From Nematopogon swammerdamellus (taxonomy: Eukaryota > Arthropoda > Insecta > Lepidoptera > Adelidae): a stretch of 64,000 nucleotides of DNA. Numbering within the stretch: position 1 is the first letter of the stretch; every line of letters starts with the position of its first letter. The notes below the pieces were generated by a model. The model was not told the DNA's origin. It saw nothing but the letters and a program-made list of their open reading frames with translations, and made no database searches. The stretch lies in assembly GCA_946902875.1 (NCBI GenBank), contig OX336349.1, positions 17,755,891 to 17,819,890 of the forward strand. The letters run 5' to 3'. The translations under genes were made by a program, and so were the position numbers. Positions 43,101-55,100 of the stretch are shown here, piece by piece.

Positions 43101-46100
43101 GTACTACTAAAACATGACCCCGTATGAAAATAACTTGCCTATTTAATGGCGATTAAAATAAGGTATAACACACTGCTGTTTGTAGCAAAATTATTTTTTT
43201 ATGTATTTTTTTTCATAGCAAAGACTAAATTAAGGTAAATCAGAGTATAGTAAAAAATTTTACTGTGATGTTTTATTTCACATCAGCTCTTCGTAAAACG
43301 TTTTTCGATCGAATTTTAGAAAGAAAGAGATTATCTGTCTCTTTTTCACACTAAGGAACTGAATGCGAAATTACAATAACTCACTCGCTTGCTGCGTGGA
43401 ATGCTTTTGTTTTTTCATCTTTTGTTTGCGTGCACCACAGTCGGCCGGCGGCGGCGGATGTCGCTTACCAACCGGTTTAGTTACTCGCTATCTGCCTGTT
43501 ACACCACACGTGATCTCTGTTACTCTACCCGACGAATTTCGCTATTACTTGGACCTTGTGTTGTGATCTACCAATTTGTGACCCACGCTTGCTATTACGG
43601 ACTCTGTGATTTATTGCCTACCTGTGTGTGACCTGTGCTTCTTACCCATTTGGACTTTGTGTTGCTTGCTACCGGACTTGGCTGGATATGGCCGATGTAA
43701 GACGAGTGGAGTATACCCAGCGTGAGTATGCAGAAATGCATTACCTGTATGGCTTTTGCGATGGAAATGCTCGGGCTGCTGCCAGAGAATATCGCCGACG
43801 TTACCCGAACCGTGACCGCTTTCCCGACCACAGGATTTTTGTCCGCGTTCACGCTGCTTACAAGGGAGGTTACTTACCTGGTCAACATCATGCAGAAGAT
43901 GGTCGTGGTCGGCCAGCGATTCATGATGATCAAGAAGAAGAACAAATACTCCGTGCACTAGAAATGGACCCCACCACGAGCCAGCGTCACATATCCCGAA
44001 ACTTGGGTATTCCTAAGTCGGTAGTTCAACGTTACGTAAAGAGAAATCATTTACATGCGTACCACGTACAACGAATCCAAGCGTTATTACCAGCAGACTT
44101 TGAAAACAGAGTACAGTTTTGCAGAGAAATGCTACGACGTCATAGAGCTGACCCACAATTTTTCAACAAAATTTTGTGGTCTGACGAATCAAGTTTTAGA
44201 AGAATTGGAATCTTTAACATTTATAACTTGCACTATTACGCTGTCGTTAATCCACACATAGTTAGAAATGACAAGTTCCAACACCAGTTTGGCGTCAACA
44301 TGTGGGCTGGGATCATTGGCGGACACCTTGTAACATTCGAATTGCCACCAAGATTGAATGGTGCTCTGTATTTAGAATTTCTACAAAATAACTTGCACGA
44401 AATACTGCGCCAAGCTGAAATTCCAGAGGATTTGGTTAATAACATGTGGCTGCAACAAGATGGCGCGCCACCACACTACGCTCGGGCAGTCCGACAATAT
44501 TTAAACGCCCAGTATCCAAATCGTTGGATTGGTCGAGGTGGAACAATCCAATGGCCAGCGAGATCTCCGGATCTAAACCCCATTGATTTTTTTTTGTGGG
44601 GATATTTGAAAGAGGTGGTGTACGAAAAAGAGAACCGGACAGAACAAGAATTAAGAAATAAAATAGAGATAGCGACAGAAAATGTTAAACTCAACAGAAA
44701 CGCATTTCGTAAATTGCGAAATAATTTTATTAGACGATGTCGTGCATGTATTGCCGCTAGAGGAAGGAATTTCGAACAATTTTTGTAGATATGTGTTATT
44801 TCTATCTAATAAAAAAAATTATAATTCGATAATTGTTTTTTTTTACTATCCTCTGATTTACCTTAATTTAGTCTTTGCTATGAAAAAAAATACATAAAAA
44901 AATAATTTTGCTACAAACAGCAGTGTGTTATACCTTATTTTAATCGCCATTAAATAGGCAAGTTATTTTCATACGGGGTCATGTTTTAGTAGTACATTTT
45001 TTTTTCACAGTAAGGTTCTAAAGATAGAAATAATTTTTCATAACACTTAAATAATATTGAATAAAATTCCATTATTCATAAATCATGATATTCACTATTA
45101 TAAAAACATTTTTGTAGTGATGATACATCCTCTAGAACCAATTAATGACCATTAATTTTTTCATTTTTTATTGACTTTTTTTTTAATTGCCTTATTATTA
45201 CGAATTATGGAATTTTATTAAAAAAAGACTAAAATAGTCAAAACTTTTAAGGAGTTCAAGATAGGACCCTGTCATGGAGGGATTTTTTACTGCAAATAAC
45301 CCCCTCTACCTCCCTGTTTCGTTTGGTCCACGATTTTTGGACCACCCTGTATAAAATACATTAACACCCAATATGTATCTGCAACCAGTATATAATATAC
45401 ACATCATCTACCTGCAACAAGTATACACTTTACCTGCAACAAGAATACACAATATGTCCCTGTAACAAGTATACACATTATTTACCTGCAACAAGTATAC
45501 ATGTGCGCATTATTTGCACTGCACGCACACTGCAGGTTAGGAGGCTGACAGAGTCGCCGACGCACAAGGTGTGCTGTGAGAAGGTACCGACCGCTTACCG
45601 GCACGTCTAGCTGTTGTCACGTAATATTATCGCATGGCTTTGTTGTACCGGGAGTCGGGTTAGTTTGTCAATCAGCTATGTTGTTGCTGACTTGTTGACA
45701 TTGGGCTTTTGAGAACCTATTAGTCCCCAAAATTGTTTCTTTCTCGCACTGCTAGGGTGTAAGTGTACCGTGCAACGGCGGGTGTTTCCCCAATGTGAAC
45801 CAGGGCTTCTTCAAACGTCGTATGAACAGGTTAGACAGCCTAGCAAGAGTCCGCAAATCTGTTGGTATGGCGTCTGAGCGTGGTTTTGCGCGGAGAGGTG
45901 ATTTTGGCTCTGTCGACTGCACCATTGGCTGGTCCCTTAGCACAGCCATCCATGTTGGTTTACATAAAAAAAATAATGCAATGCCGTCGTCAGCTACAGA
46001 ATGGGTGAACTCTGAAATGCTCTGCTTGCTCACATATTTTTACAGAACTCTTTACCGGAACTCGCTTCAACTGCCCATGTGTTTCCATCACCCCAAATAC

Positions 46101-49100
46101 AGTCCCGGATCCTTAAAGAGCTATGTTCAGCCGTGGATTTACCCTAAGGCATAATAGGAACTGAACTTTGTATGAAAACCACTATGGGTGGCTGTGCAGA
46201 GGAATCAGAAGTACTCGAAACAGCCATCTCACCTGGCGAATTTGATATTATCTATGATATGATTTTGAAGTCTTGATAATATGACGTTTGAAGACTTCCA
46301 GGTTGAAAGTATCGGGAAATACACTCGCCGGCAGACAATTAATCAATAAACCCTAGCGTTACGACAGTGAAACGATTTTGACAAACAATGGATTCTTAAA
46401 AGCACAATGCCAACAATAAACGGGTGTTTAGGTCATCAAGACTAAGGGAGCAACGAATGCAAGGCTAGGGCTTAGCAACGGCGGCACTATTAGAGTTTCA
46501 CAATGGCAAACTTCGTCCGAAGACACATTGACAGGAATTTCCAGCCGGAATTCCCAGAGCTGAATAGTATGGATCTCTATGCGCGGTGACACACTTGTGC
46601 AGATGAAAATCCCATACAATTTCCCGGCGGCCCGAAATTTTTATCAGTGTGCCTTCGGGCTTGTGTGGCCCCCGCCCCGGTACAACCAACCACTTTAATA
46701 AGTTGCTGTATTGATTTTTTTTTTCTATATCTTGAATGGCAACCCAACATTGGTAGTTGTGTAATATTGTAGGTATAATATTTTATAAGTTTTTCATTCA
46801 TTTGTTGTGATTTGGTTTAACATCCTACCACATCAGTCGAAGTAAGGATAATTAATGAAATAGAAAAGTTAATAATTTCTTAGTTGAGCTTTTTTATGCC
46901 TGTAAATATGTTTGCTTTACATTATTTGTTCAATTGTACTATATTTTCTGGCTGTTGTGTATGTCAAAAATTATGTGTATTATCTATTAACCTTCATAAT
47001 GTTTTGCAAAATGAACCAATTTGTATTTATTTATTTATCAGTATAAATTGCAGAAAACCAGTCTCTTAAACTTTTTATCAGCCTAGAAATTATATGATAA
47101 AGAATTTAAAAAGAAAACCTTTTAAGTCCAAATTTTGTTCACACACAGAGGGTTCCTCAGCCATTCCTGTCGCCCTTTAGCACGGCATCCTGTCCTTATG
47201 CCACAGTCGCCTTTTACAACATGCACGGGAAGAGATGCAGTGGGGCTGTTCTTTTTAAGTACCGGTCCCACACGGTATGGTCATGATATGCATATATACA
47301 GGGTGTAAAACGGCGAGTACATTAAATTTAGGAAATGAATACTGGGATCAAGAGTAACAAAAAAGTCGAATAACTTTTTTCTGAATTCCCTTTAAATAAA
47401 AAGTTACAGTTTTCATACAAACTAATTGATTAACTTAGTGTAAAAATGATCTAATGACAACAGGGCGGCGCGAAGGGAGGAAGAGCGGGTGAGACGTGAG
47501 CGCCTCGGACGGAGGTGTTGGCGGGAGGGGCGGGGCTTAGCTTTGTGAGTGGAGGACTGGAGGTCGGCAGGCGGAGGGTGCCGAGCGGCAACAACGCGTT
47601 AAATTACACTAGACGAAAACATACATTTTCAAGATTCATATCTCGAAAACTAGACACTTTAGAGAAAAACTTTACTTGCTTTTTTGTGCAGGAAAAACAT
47701 GAGGATTGCGCTGGCGAAATTAATGTACTCGCCGTTTTAGCACCCGTATAATAATAACAATATCAGCTGCAAGCTGCTAGTGTATATAAATAAATAAATA
47801 AATAAAGAATATGTAACAGCTGGAAGCGGCGAACCGTCAGCTGCGCGCGACGCGGCAGTTCGTGGAGGAGCAGACGTCGGAGCGCGAGGCGGAGCGCGAC
47901 GAGTTCGCGCGGCAACTCGGCGAGCTGCGCGACGAGAACCTGCGGCTCTCGCAGCGGCTGCACACCAACGCGCGCATACTCAACGAGGTAACTACTGCGC
48001 GCTTGTTGCGAGAGTCAAGTTGCACGCCCCGCGCTGTTGGTTGAGAATTATTTATTTATTTATTTTATTTTAGGCAGGCAGCCTAGGCTGATGTATATAA
48101 GGTCTTTCATTAGTAGGTAACTTTCCGCTAAGGCAGGGATGGGCAAACTACGGCCCGCGGGCCGTCTCCGGCCGGCGAACGGCTTCAATCCGGCCCGCGA
48201 CCATCGACTCAGAAGTGTAGATAATAATGACATAACATAAATCATGCAAACATTAAATAGTGCACTTGTTTGTAATGTTGTTGAAACCTATGAGTCAATA
48301 AATAACGTTATTTCGCAAAATTACTTATGTTTTTTATTTCAGTAAATAATTATATTAAAGCCGAAAATTCAAAACACTGGCCCCCGTAGATTCTGTTTGT
48401 AAATATTGGCCCGCGTAGGAAAAAGTTTGCCCATCCCTGCGCTAAGGGGTGTATGTGTATCAGATACTGATCACGTTCCCATACCAATTTTTTTACCGAT
48501 ATAAAAATCTACTCACTCCTCAAATTTAATATGTGAAGTGTGCGTATTTCACCTTAATAAGTAGGTTTTTTATATCGTAAAAAAAAATTGGTATGGAAAA
48601 CATGATCAGTATCTGATACACATACACCCTCTAGCGTAGCGTTATACTGCCCGGCACGTAACTTGGCCTCTGCGAGCGGGACAGCGTTATACCAACGATC
48701 GCATGCGTATAACGCCGTCCCTCTCGCACAGAGGCCAAGTTACGTGCCGTCTATTCTACCTACTATTGAAAGACCTTATATAAATCAAGTTCATAGTTCA
48801 TAGTTTTTTTTTTATTTTTTTTTTATTTTTATTGAAACTGACATGGTTGGCTACATCACCTACAACATCCGTGATGTCAGCCCATAACACCGGGTTGAAC
48901 TTGGTGCCACGTCAGCGCTTCCCTTCAGTCGTGCCGGCTACACTGAACTGGACGGAAAACACAAACTATTTACATAGCCGTTTCGACCGACCTTTCATTC
49001 AGTGCGGTGGTACCAACCCGGGCGGGTTAAACCCTACCACCTAGTTATATAAGAAGGGAGTCACATCCCTTAGTCGCCTTTTACGACATGCACGGGGAGA

Positions 49101-52100
49101 GATGCAGTGGGGCTATTCTTTTAAAGTACCGGCCCCACACGGTACAATACCGGCCCCACACGGTACAAGTCATAGTTAATTGGTGTAGTTATAATTATAT
49201 ATTTTCTTTCACTTATTCGGTTTTGGTTCTTTTAATATTATTTTATCTCTGTATTTCCACATTTGCTTAAAATTAATTTTGTACATATTAAAAACCTGAC
49301 ATTAAAAACATATACAAAATTAACGTTAAAAAAACAATTATTATGATTATTACTCAGAGGTGTTTTGTTAACACGTTCAGGGATGGTGAAATAAAGAAAA
49401 CCGGCCAAGTGAGAGTCGGACTCGCGCATCGAGGGTTCCGTACCACCGCGTAGTTGGCCGGTTTTTGTTATTTGTTGATTTACTTTAGAATTTGTACTAT
49501 AATCACACCAAGTTTGATATTCGTATGTATTACGGTTTTTATAATAGAGCAAACACAAAAAAAAAAGTTTAAAAAAACATGTTTCATGTATGGTCTTGAA
49601 TTTTTTTATTTTTTATTTTTTATTATTTCTTATAAAATCTGTGGACAACGTCGAACTTTGTATAAATGATTTTGGTGTCACATCTCCGACACTAACCTCG
49701 AAAGTGCTCATATATCTGACACTAACATCGAAAGTGCCATTACTTGACCCCTAAACGTGTTAAAAAGGACCAATAAAGCATTATGTGGAATAGAATATTC
49801 ACACATTTATTGTAGAACATTAGAAGAGATAGGGACGTCGGACCTTCCCGGCGCCAGCGTAACAGGATATTAGTAAAAACGTACCAATATCATTCGTCGG
49901 TCGCCCGCTGGCCACATTTTTTTTTATGGAAACTGACACGGTTGGCTGCATCACCTAGAACATCCGTGATGTCAGCCCATAACACTGGGTGAACTTGGTG
50001 CCACGTCAGCTTGCTTCCCTTCGGACGTGCCGGCTACACTGAACTGGACGGAAAACACAAACTATTTACATAGCCGTTTCAACCGACCTTTCATCCAGTG
50101 CGGTGGTACCAACTCGGTCGGGTTAAACCCTACAACCTAGTAATATAAGAAGGGAGTCATATCCCTTCTTATATTACTAGGTCTACATGGCGTCAACCTT
50201 CCCCCACCCGATACCACCCAATCACAGCGCGCGCCGTCCCCTCCGCCACGCGCGGAGCTCGGCGACGCTGCTTCTCATATAATCATTGGACAGTCCGACG
50301 TCCCTACCTCTTCTTACGTTCTTGATTGCAAAAAAGGTGCCACCTGCAATCAGCGTGTGCTATAAGCAAAACTTTTTTGAAAGGCAGGTTTGCTTTGAAA
50401 AAAGCTCGTAATTGAGATGCAGGCACATCTTTCGAGACAGCAACTAATAAATTATCCACAACAAGCTGAAAAAAAAGGTTTTGGGATTTTTTTAAATACT
50501 GCGATCGTAAAATTATAGGTCCATGTGGGGTAAGTATAGAGGTAATTAACCCAGATTCGTTGTTAACAAATAGTTTCAAATTAGGTGTAGTTTTTATTTG
50601 TGTAAATAACATTTTAAGAATATTTTAATAATTGGGAAGGGAATAGGACTAAATTTAAATGTAAGTTTAACTGCCATAACTTATATTTAGAGATTAGCAT
50701 GGATAGTTTAGTTGGCATGATATAAATGTGATTATAACACTTAGGAATTTTTGTGTTTCTCTATTGTTTTTTATTTTGAAACATAATTTTGAACATAGCT
50801 TCAAAATTATGTATTCAAATCTACAAGTAATTTCGCATTTTTATTTAATTTTTTAAGAACAAAAATATGGTAATTTTTATATTCTATAGCACTGGTTTAG
50901 TATTTGTGATGTATTGTGTTTTTGTTTATCAAGTTTATGAGTTCCGTGAAATTAGCTGCAAAAATAGAATTATTCTTGGAACTTGTAAACTTGTCGCAAC
51001 ACGCAGCACCTAACGCTATTCACTAAATATGTTCACACCAAAAGTTAAAACCTTTCCATTTCTTATAACTTTATCACGTAAGCAGACCATATTACAATAA
51101 ACCACATTTACTATATAAAAATCGGTTATGCACTTCTTTATGGAATATAACATAACGGTAACATTTTTGTGTAATTCTAAATTTAAATGTCTGTCTTGAG
51201 GTATAAATACGGGTGTCCCTGTTCTGCATTTGCTCACCACAACAGGGTATTGTAGCATTTTTACTACTCGTATTTTTCGAGATAATCGAGGTTTTATGCG
51301 TTGAGGAAGGGTCGCCAAAACTATGAATTTGAATAAATACATAATGAAAATGGAAAGGTTTTAGCCAATAGTGTATGTGCAGTCAAATTACCAAGCAACC
51401 AACTAAATAAATCAACATTATTTGTGATCTGCATGAAGATGGCCTTATGGTTGGATGAGATTTGATATCAAAAATATCTAACGGTTATGTAATATTATTT
51501 TAATTGTGTATACTATGGTGCATAATGAATAACGAATAACAGGTTCATCCTGTCCGTCTGTAACTTGCCGAATCAATCTCTTCCCAGCCCCTCATTCCAA
51601 TTATTTGTTTTGTCCAATTTGGTCCTGGTGTTTGACTGCACATGCGCTCCAGTGCACTGCGCACAGTAACAAGTAAGGTAGTATTGGTTGCGCGTGGTGC
51701 GAAGTGGCCTGTTCTGTCCAGATGCACTGTCTCAAGCTCGCCTCCTGCAATTGTCGCGCGCACGACGCTCACGTGAGTCGCATTTTGTGTTGTGCCCACG
51801 CTCGCACCGCGACTTCGCTTCACAGTTTTCTTTTGGCAAACTTTTTCTTCGGTGTAAAAAAGAGTATATAAAAAGTCGCAGTGCGAACGCGCCTTATGTG
51901 AAACATGTAGTATGCGGTGGTTTGGTGATGTTTTTTTTTTCAGGTTTTCAAACATAGTGGCCGCTAAATAAAATGTTTTTCAATTCCTAAGAAGAAAGCA
52001 ATATTGCTGGGGTGAAAAAAAAAAAACATTCAATGAAATAGGAAAATCTCCCATATAGAAATTCTCGGAAGGGATATTGGATGGTCAGATCACATGCTCT

Positions 52101-55100
52101 GGCCCCTCTGACTTAGCCGCCTATATCGCAACCCAAGAACATTTAAAAGGTAAGGACGTCGGACCTTCCCCGCGCCAGCGTAACACGATGTTTGTATAAA
52201 CGTACAAATTCCATTCGTTACCAACAAATCAGATCGTGCGCCGTCCCCTCCGCTGCCCGCGGAGCTCGGCGATGCTGTTTCTCATATAAGCATTGGACAA
52301 TCTGACGTCCAAACTCCCTAAATGTTCTTGTCGCAAACATTTCGCAGTATCAAGGACAAATGATAACAAAACCACATAAATAATTATCTTTTCGTTAGTA
52401 ATAATGATACATTTTTATTTTTTATTTTCTTAGTTACAGTGTTGCCTTATTATTTTAGTTTTAACAGCACACGCATGTTACTTCAGCTTAAAATTTATTC
52501 TCTAAAAAATTTCTCGAGCATGACATTTTCGATTGCACGATTTTCTCGCACTTGCATTTTACTCTTGAACAGAACTAGACTTTAAACACCACAGAGCTGT
52601 CTCGTTTCTTCTCTCACGTTATCCTATTCTCTCTCACTCTCTTCCGTTTCAATAGGTGGAACAGCTAGAGGCACAAACCCGCGAGATGAACGGCGCGATT
52701 CACGAGCTCGAGGCAAAGAAGTCCGAAAGTGACTCCGAGCTGAAGGCCACGTTGGAGAAAATTTCGCTCCTTCGAGACATCATCGCGAATCTGGAGTCGC
52801 AGCTTGAGCAGAAGACTTCTAACGAGTCGGAGATTCTCGAGAAGTTGGAGCAGATGAGGAATACGATTGATGAGAGGTAAAAATGTTTCAACAACAGAGG
52901 CTAACGACAACAATGCCTTTGTACTGTTTTCGGTTCAGTTCCCATTGCGGCCGACAGTGGATAATTGATGATTTGAAGTTGAGAGTTAGTGCCCCTGAGA
53001 TCTATTATCATTGCGATAGATAGATAGATCTATTGTGATCTCTCAATAGTTCGGACAAGATAACATCAAGCAGTGAGTAAGGCACGCAGACCCACCTGCT
53101 ACATGACTCAGTGGAAGGACTGTTCTAAGGTGAGAGGTGGCTGCCTGTAGCCTTTAGCACGGCATCTTTTCCTTATTACTTAGTCGCCTTTTACAACATG
53201 CATGGGGAGAGATGCAGTGGGGCTATTCTTTGTGCCTTTGTACCGTTTTCGGTGCAGTTCCCATTGCGGCTGACAGTGGATGATTGATGATTTGAAGTTG
53301 AGAGTTAGTGCCCCTGAGATCTATTATCATTGCGACGTAGATAGATCTATTGTGATCTCTCAATAGTTCGGACAAGATAACATCAAGCAGTGAGTAAGGC
53401 ACGCAGACCCACCTGCTACATGACTCAGTGGAAGGACCGTGCCAAGGTGAGAGGTGGCTATCCACAGCCTTTAGCACGGCATCTTTTCCTTATCCCTTAG
53501 TTGCCTTTTACAAAATGCACGGGGAGAGATGTAGTGGGGCTATTCTTTGTAAGTACCGGCCCCACACGGTACACGTACAACAGTAGATCCTTTCCTTTTA
53601 CGATACTAGGTGATAGGGTTTAATCTGCCCGGATTGGTCCAACTGCACCGAATGAAAGTCAGTCAGAGCGCCTATGAAAATAGTTCGCGTTTTCAGTTCA
53701 GTTTACTACTCGTTTAGCCACCACGACTCTTTCTCTTGCCTTTACTAGGTTCAAATTGGCTACAACTGGGTTGGTACCAACGACGTAATGGATGAAAGAT
53801 TGCCCCCATAGCAGTCTTGGCTTTGTTCTTCTCTAATACAGTTTTTCTTTCTTTGCACAATTTTATTTTAAAACAACTATAAAGGAAATTATCACTCGTG
53901 TATAAGAGTGGGACATACTGCAGGGTGGACAGATAACCTAAAAAAGGTAGCCGGGAGTGGATGGATGAGAAGAGCGGAAGACCGCGTGTGGTGGCGTGCC
54001 TTGGGAGAAGCTTATTTTCAGCAGTGGACAGATACGGGTACGATAATGATGATGATGATGATGATGTGCAAGCAACCAACTTCCAACTTTCAACGTCAAA
54101 AGGGACAACAAAATGCGGAGTCTCCTGGGAGAGCTGGAGTCCCTGAAGAGTGAGAAGGCAGAACAGGATACAAGTTGTCTGCGCTGCTCGCACGCGACCG
54201 AAGATGAAGGGGCTTATGCCAAGCTGTTGGATAAGGTTAAGGAACAGGTGGGCTTTGTGTAGGCTGCTTTTCTTTCTTTTCGATTATTTGAGTAGCTGGT
54301 GAACGAAATGATCTAAATGTTTTTGTTAAATTTTAGACTGGCTGACCGAGACTTCACTCCCTCGTCGCAACTTCTCTCGCTAAATCTGGTTCAAACTCAT
54401 TCCGATTGTAGATGACAAAAGTCCAAAAAAAAAAACAAAAGCTTTGGGTGAAAACAAAAGCAAAATTTCAAGTTTTGCTTTTGTTTTCAGCCAAATATCG
54501 GCACAACTGCTCATCCTACGAGAAATGTCATGAGAAATTAAATTTTAGCACATTTAATTACCTTTCATTTAAGTGCACAGCGGGGTCTGTAGACCTTATA
54601 GTTCTCTAGCAATCCTAACTAGTGTCGGCCGGTGTTTGCAGTGCTCAAAACCTAAGTTTTAGGTCCCTTAAAGGCAGCTACTGAATGTTACGCTTTGTTT
54701 ACTGTTTAAACTAGTGCGAAAAATTCAAAATTCAGAACTTAATATGTTCTCCACTCTCACATTTTTAGATCGTTTCGTTCGCCAGCTCTTCATTTGTAAT
54801 TGGTCGCATTAATCCTACGGATGATTCTCATAACTCCTTAATGATTGTACTCTTTGGCACAGGTCTACCTCCTCCTCACATTCTTTTCTTGATGAATCAG
54901 TACTTTTGTCATAAATTTTTCGAGGAGAAAATCAATAGAGGTGAGGTCTCGCACGAAATAATTCACAAATTCTGGCAAAAAGTGACGTATGGATGACAAT
55001 TGATAATACTTTTGTGCGATAAGTGTGATACCCTAAAACTGCTTCTATTGATTGTTGCCTCAAAAGATTTTATTAATAAGTAAATGCATACAGTTGTACA

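Larger units (their letters stand above)
42747..45349 (+). mobile_element. DD41D Tc1/mariner-superfamily transposon with 504-bp inverted repeats
   Basis: The ends start CAGGGTGGTCCAAAAATCGT and are flanked by TA on both sides (42745-42746 and 45350-45351). The inverted repeats 42747-43250 and 44846-45349 are nearly perfect over their whole length. One intact transposase gene lies between them in the orientation of the host gene. Arm identity and the intact ORF suggest a recent insertion that may still be mobile. Confidence 0.92.
48097..48783. mobile_element. MITE with TATAAGGTCTTTCA ends, containing hairpins and a hAT
   Basis: Starts 'ATATAAGGTCTTTCATTAGT' and ends 'ACTATTGAAAGACCTTATAT'. 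Inside are a hAT-like insertion (48134-48439), a long hairpin (48449-48631) and a second hairpin (48651-48750). The ends resemble the MITE at 15712-16203. Confidence 0.75.

Noticed and set aside
43363..43631. Upstream + ORFs in the DD41D element as a second gene
   Set aside because: Short and motif-free; the region fits a 5' untranslated leader of the transposase.
50304..51955. Three minus-strand ORFs of 102-136 codons as genes
   Set aside because: No motif, no consistent codon pattern, and they lie in an intron with MITE-like text.
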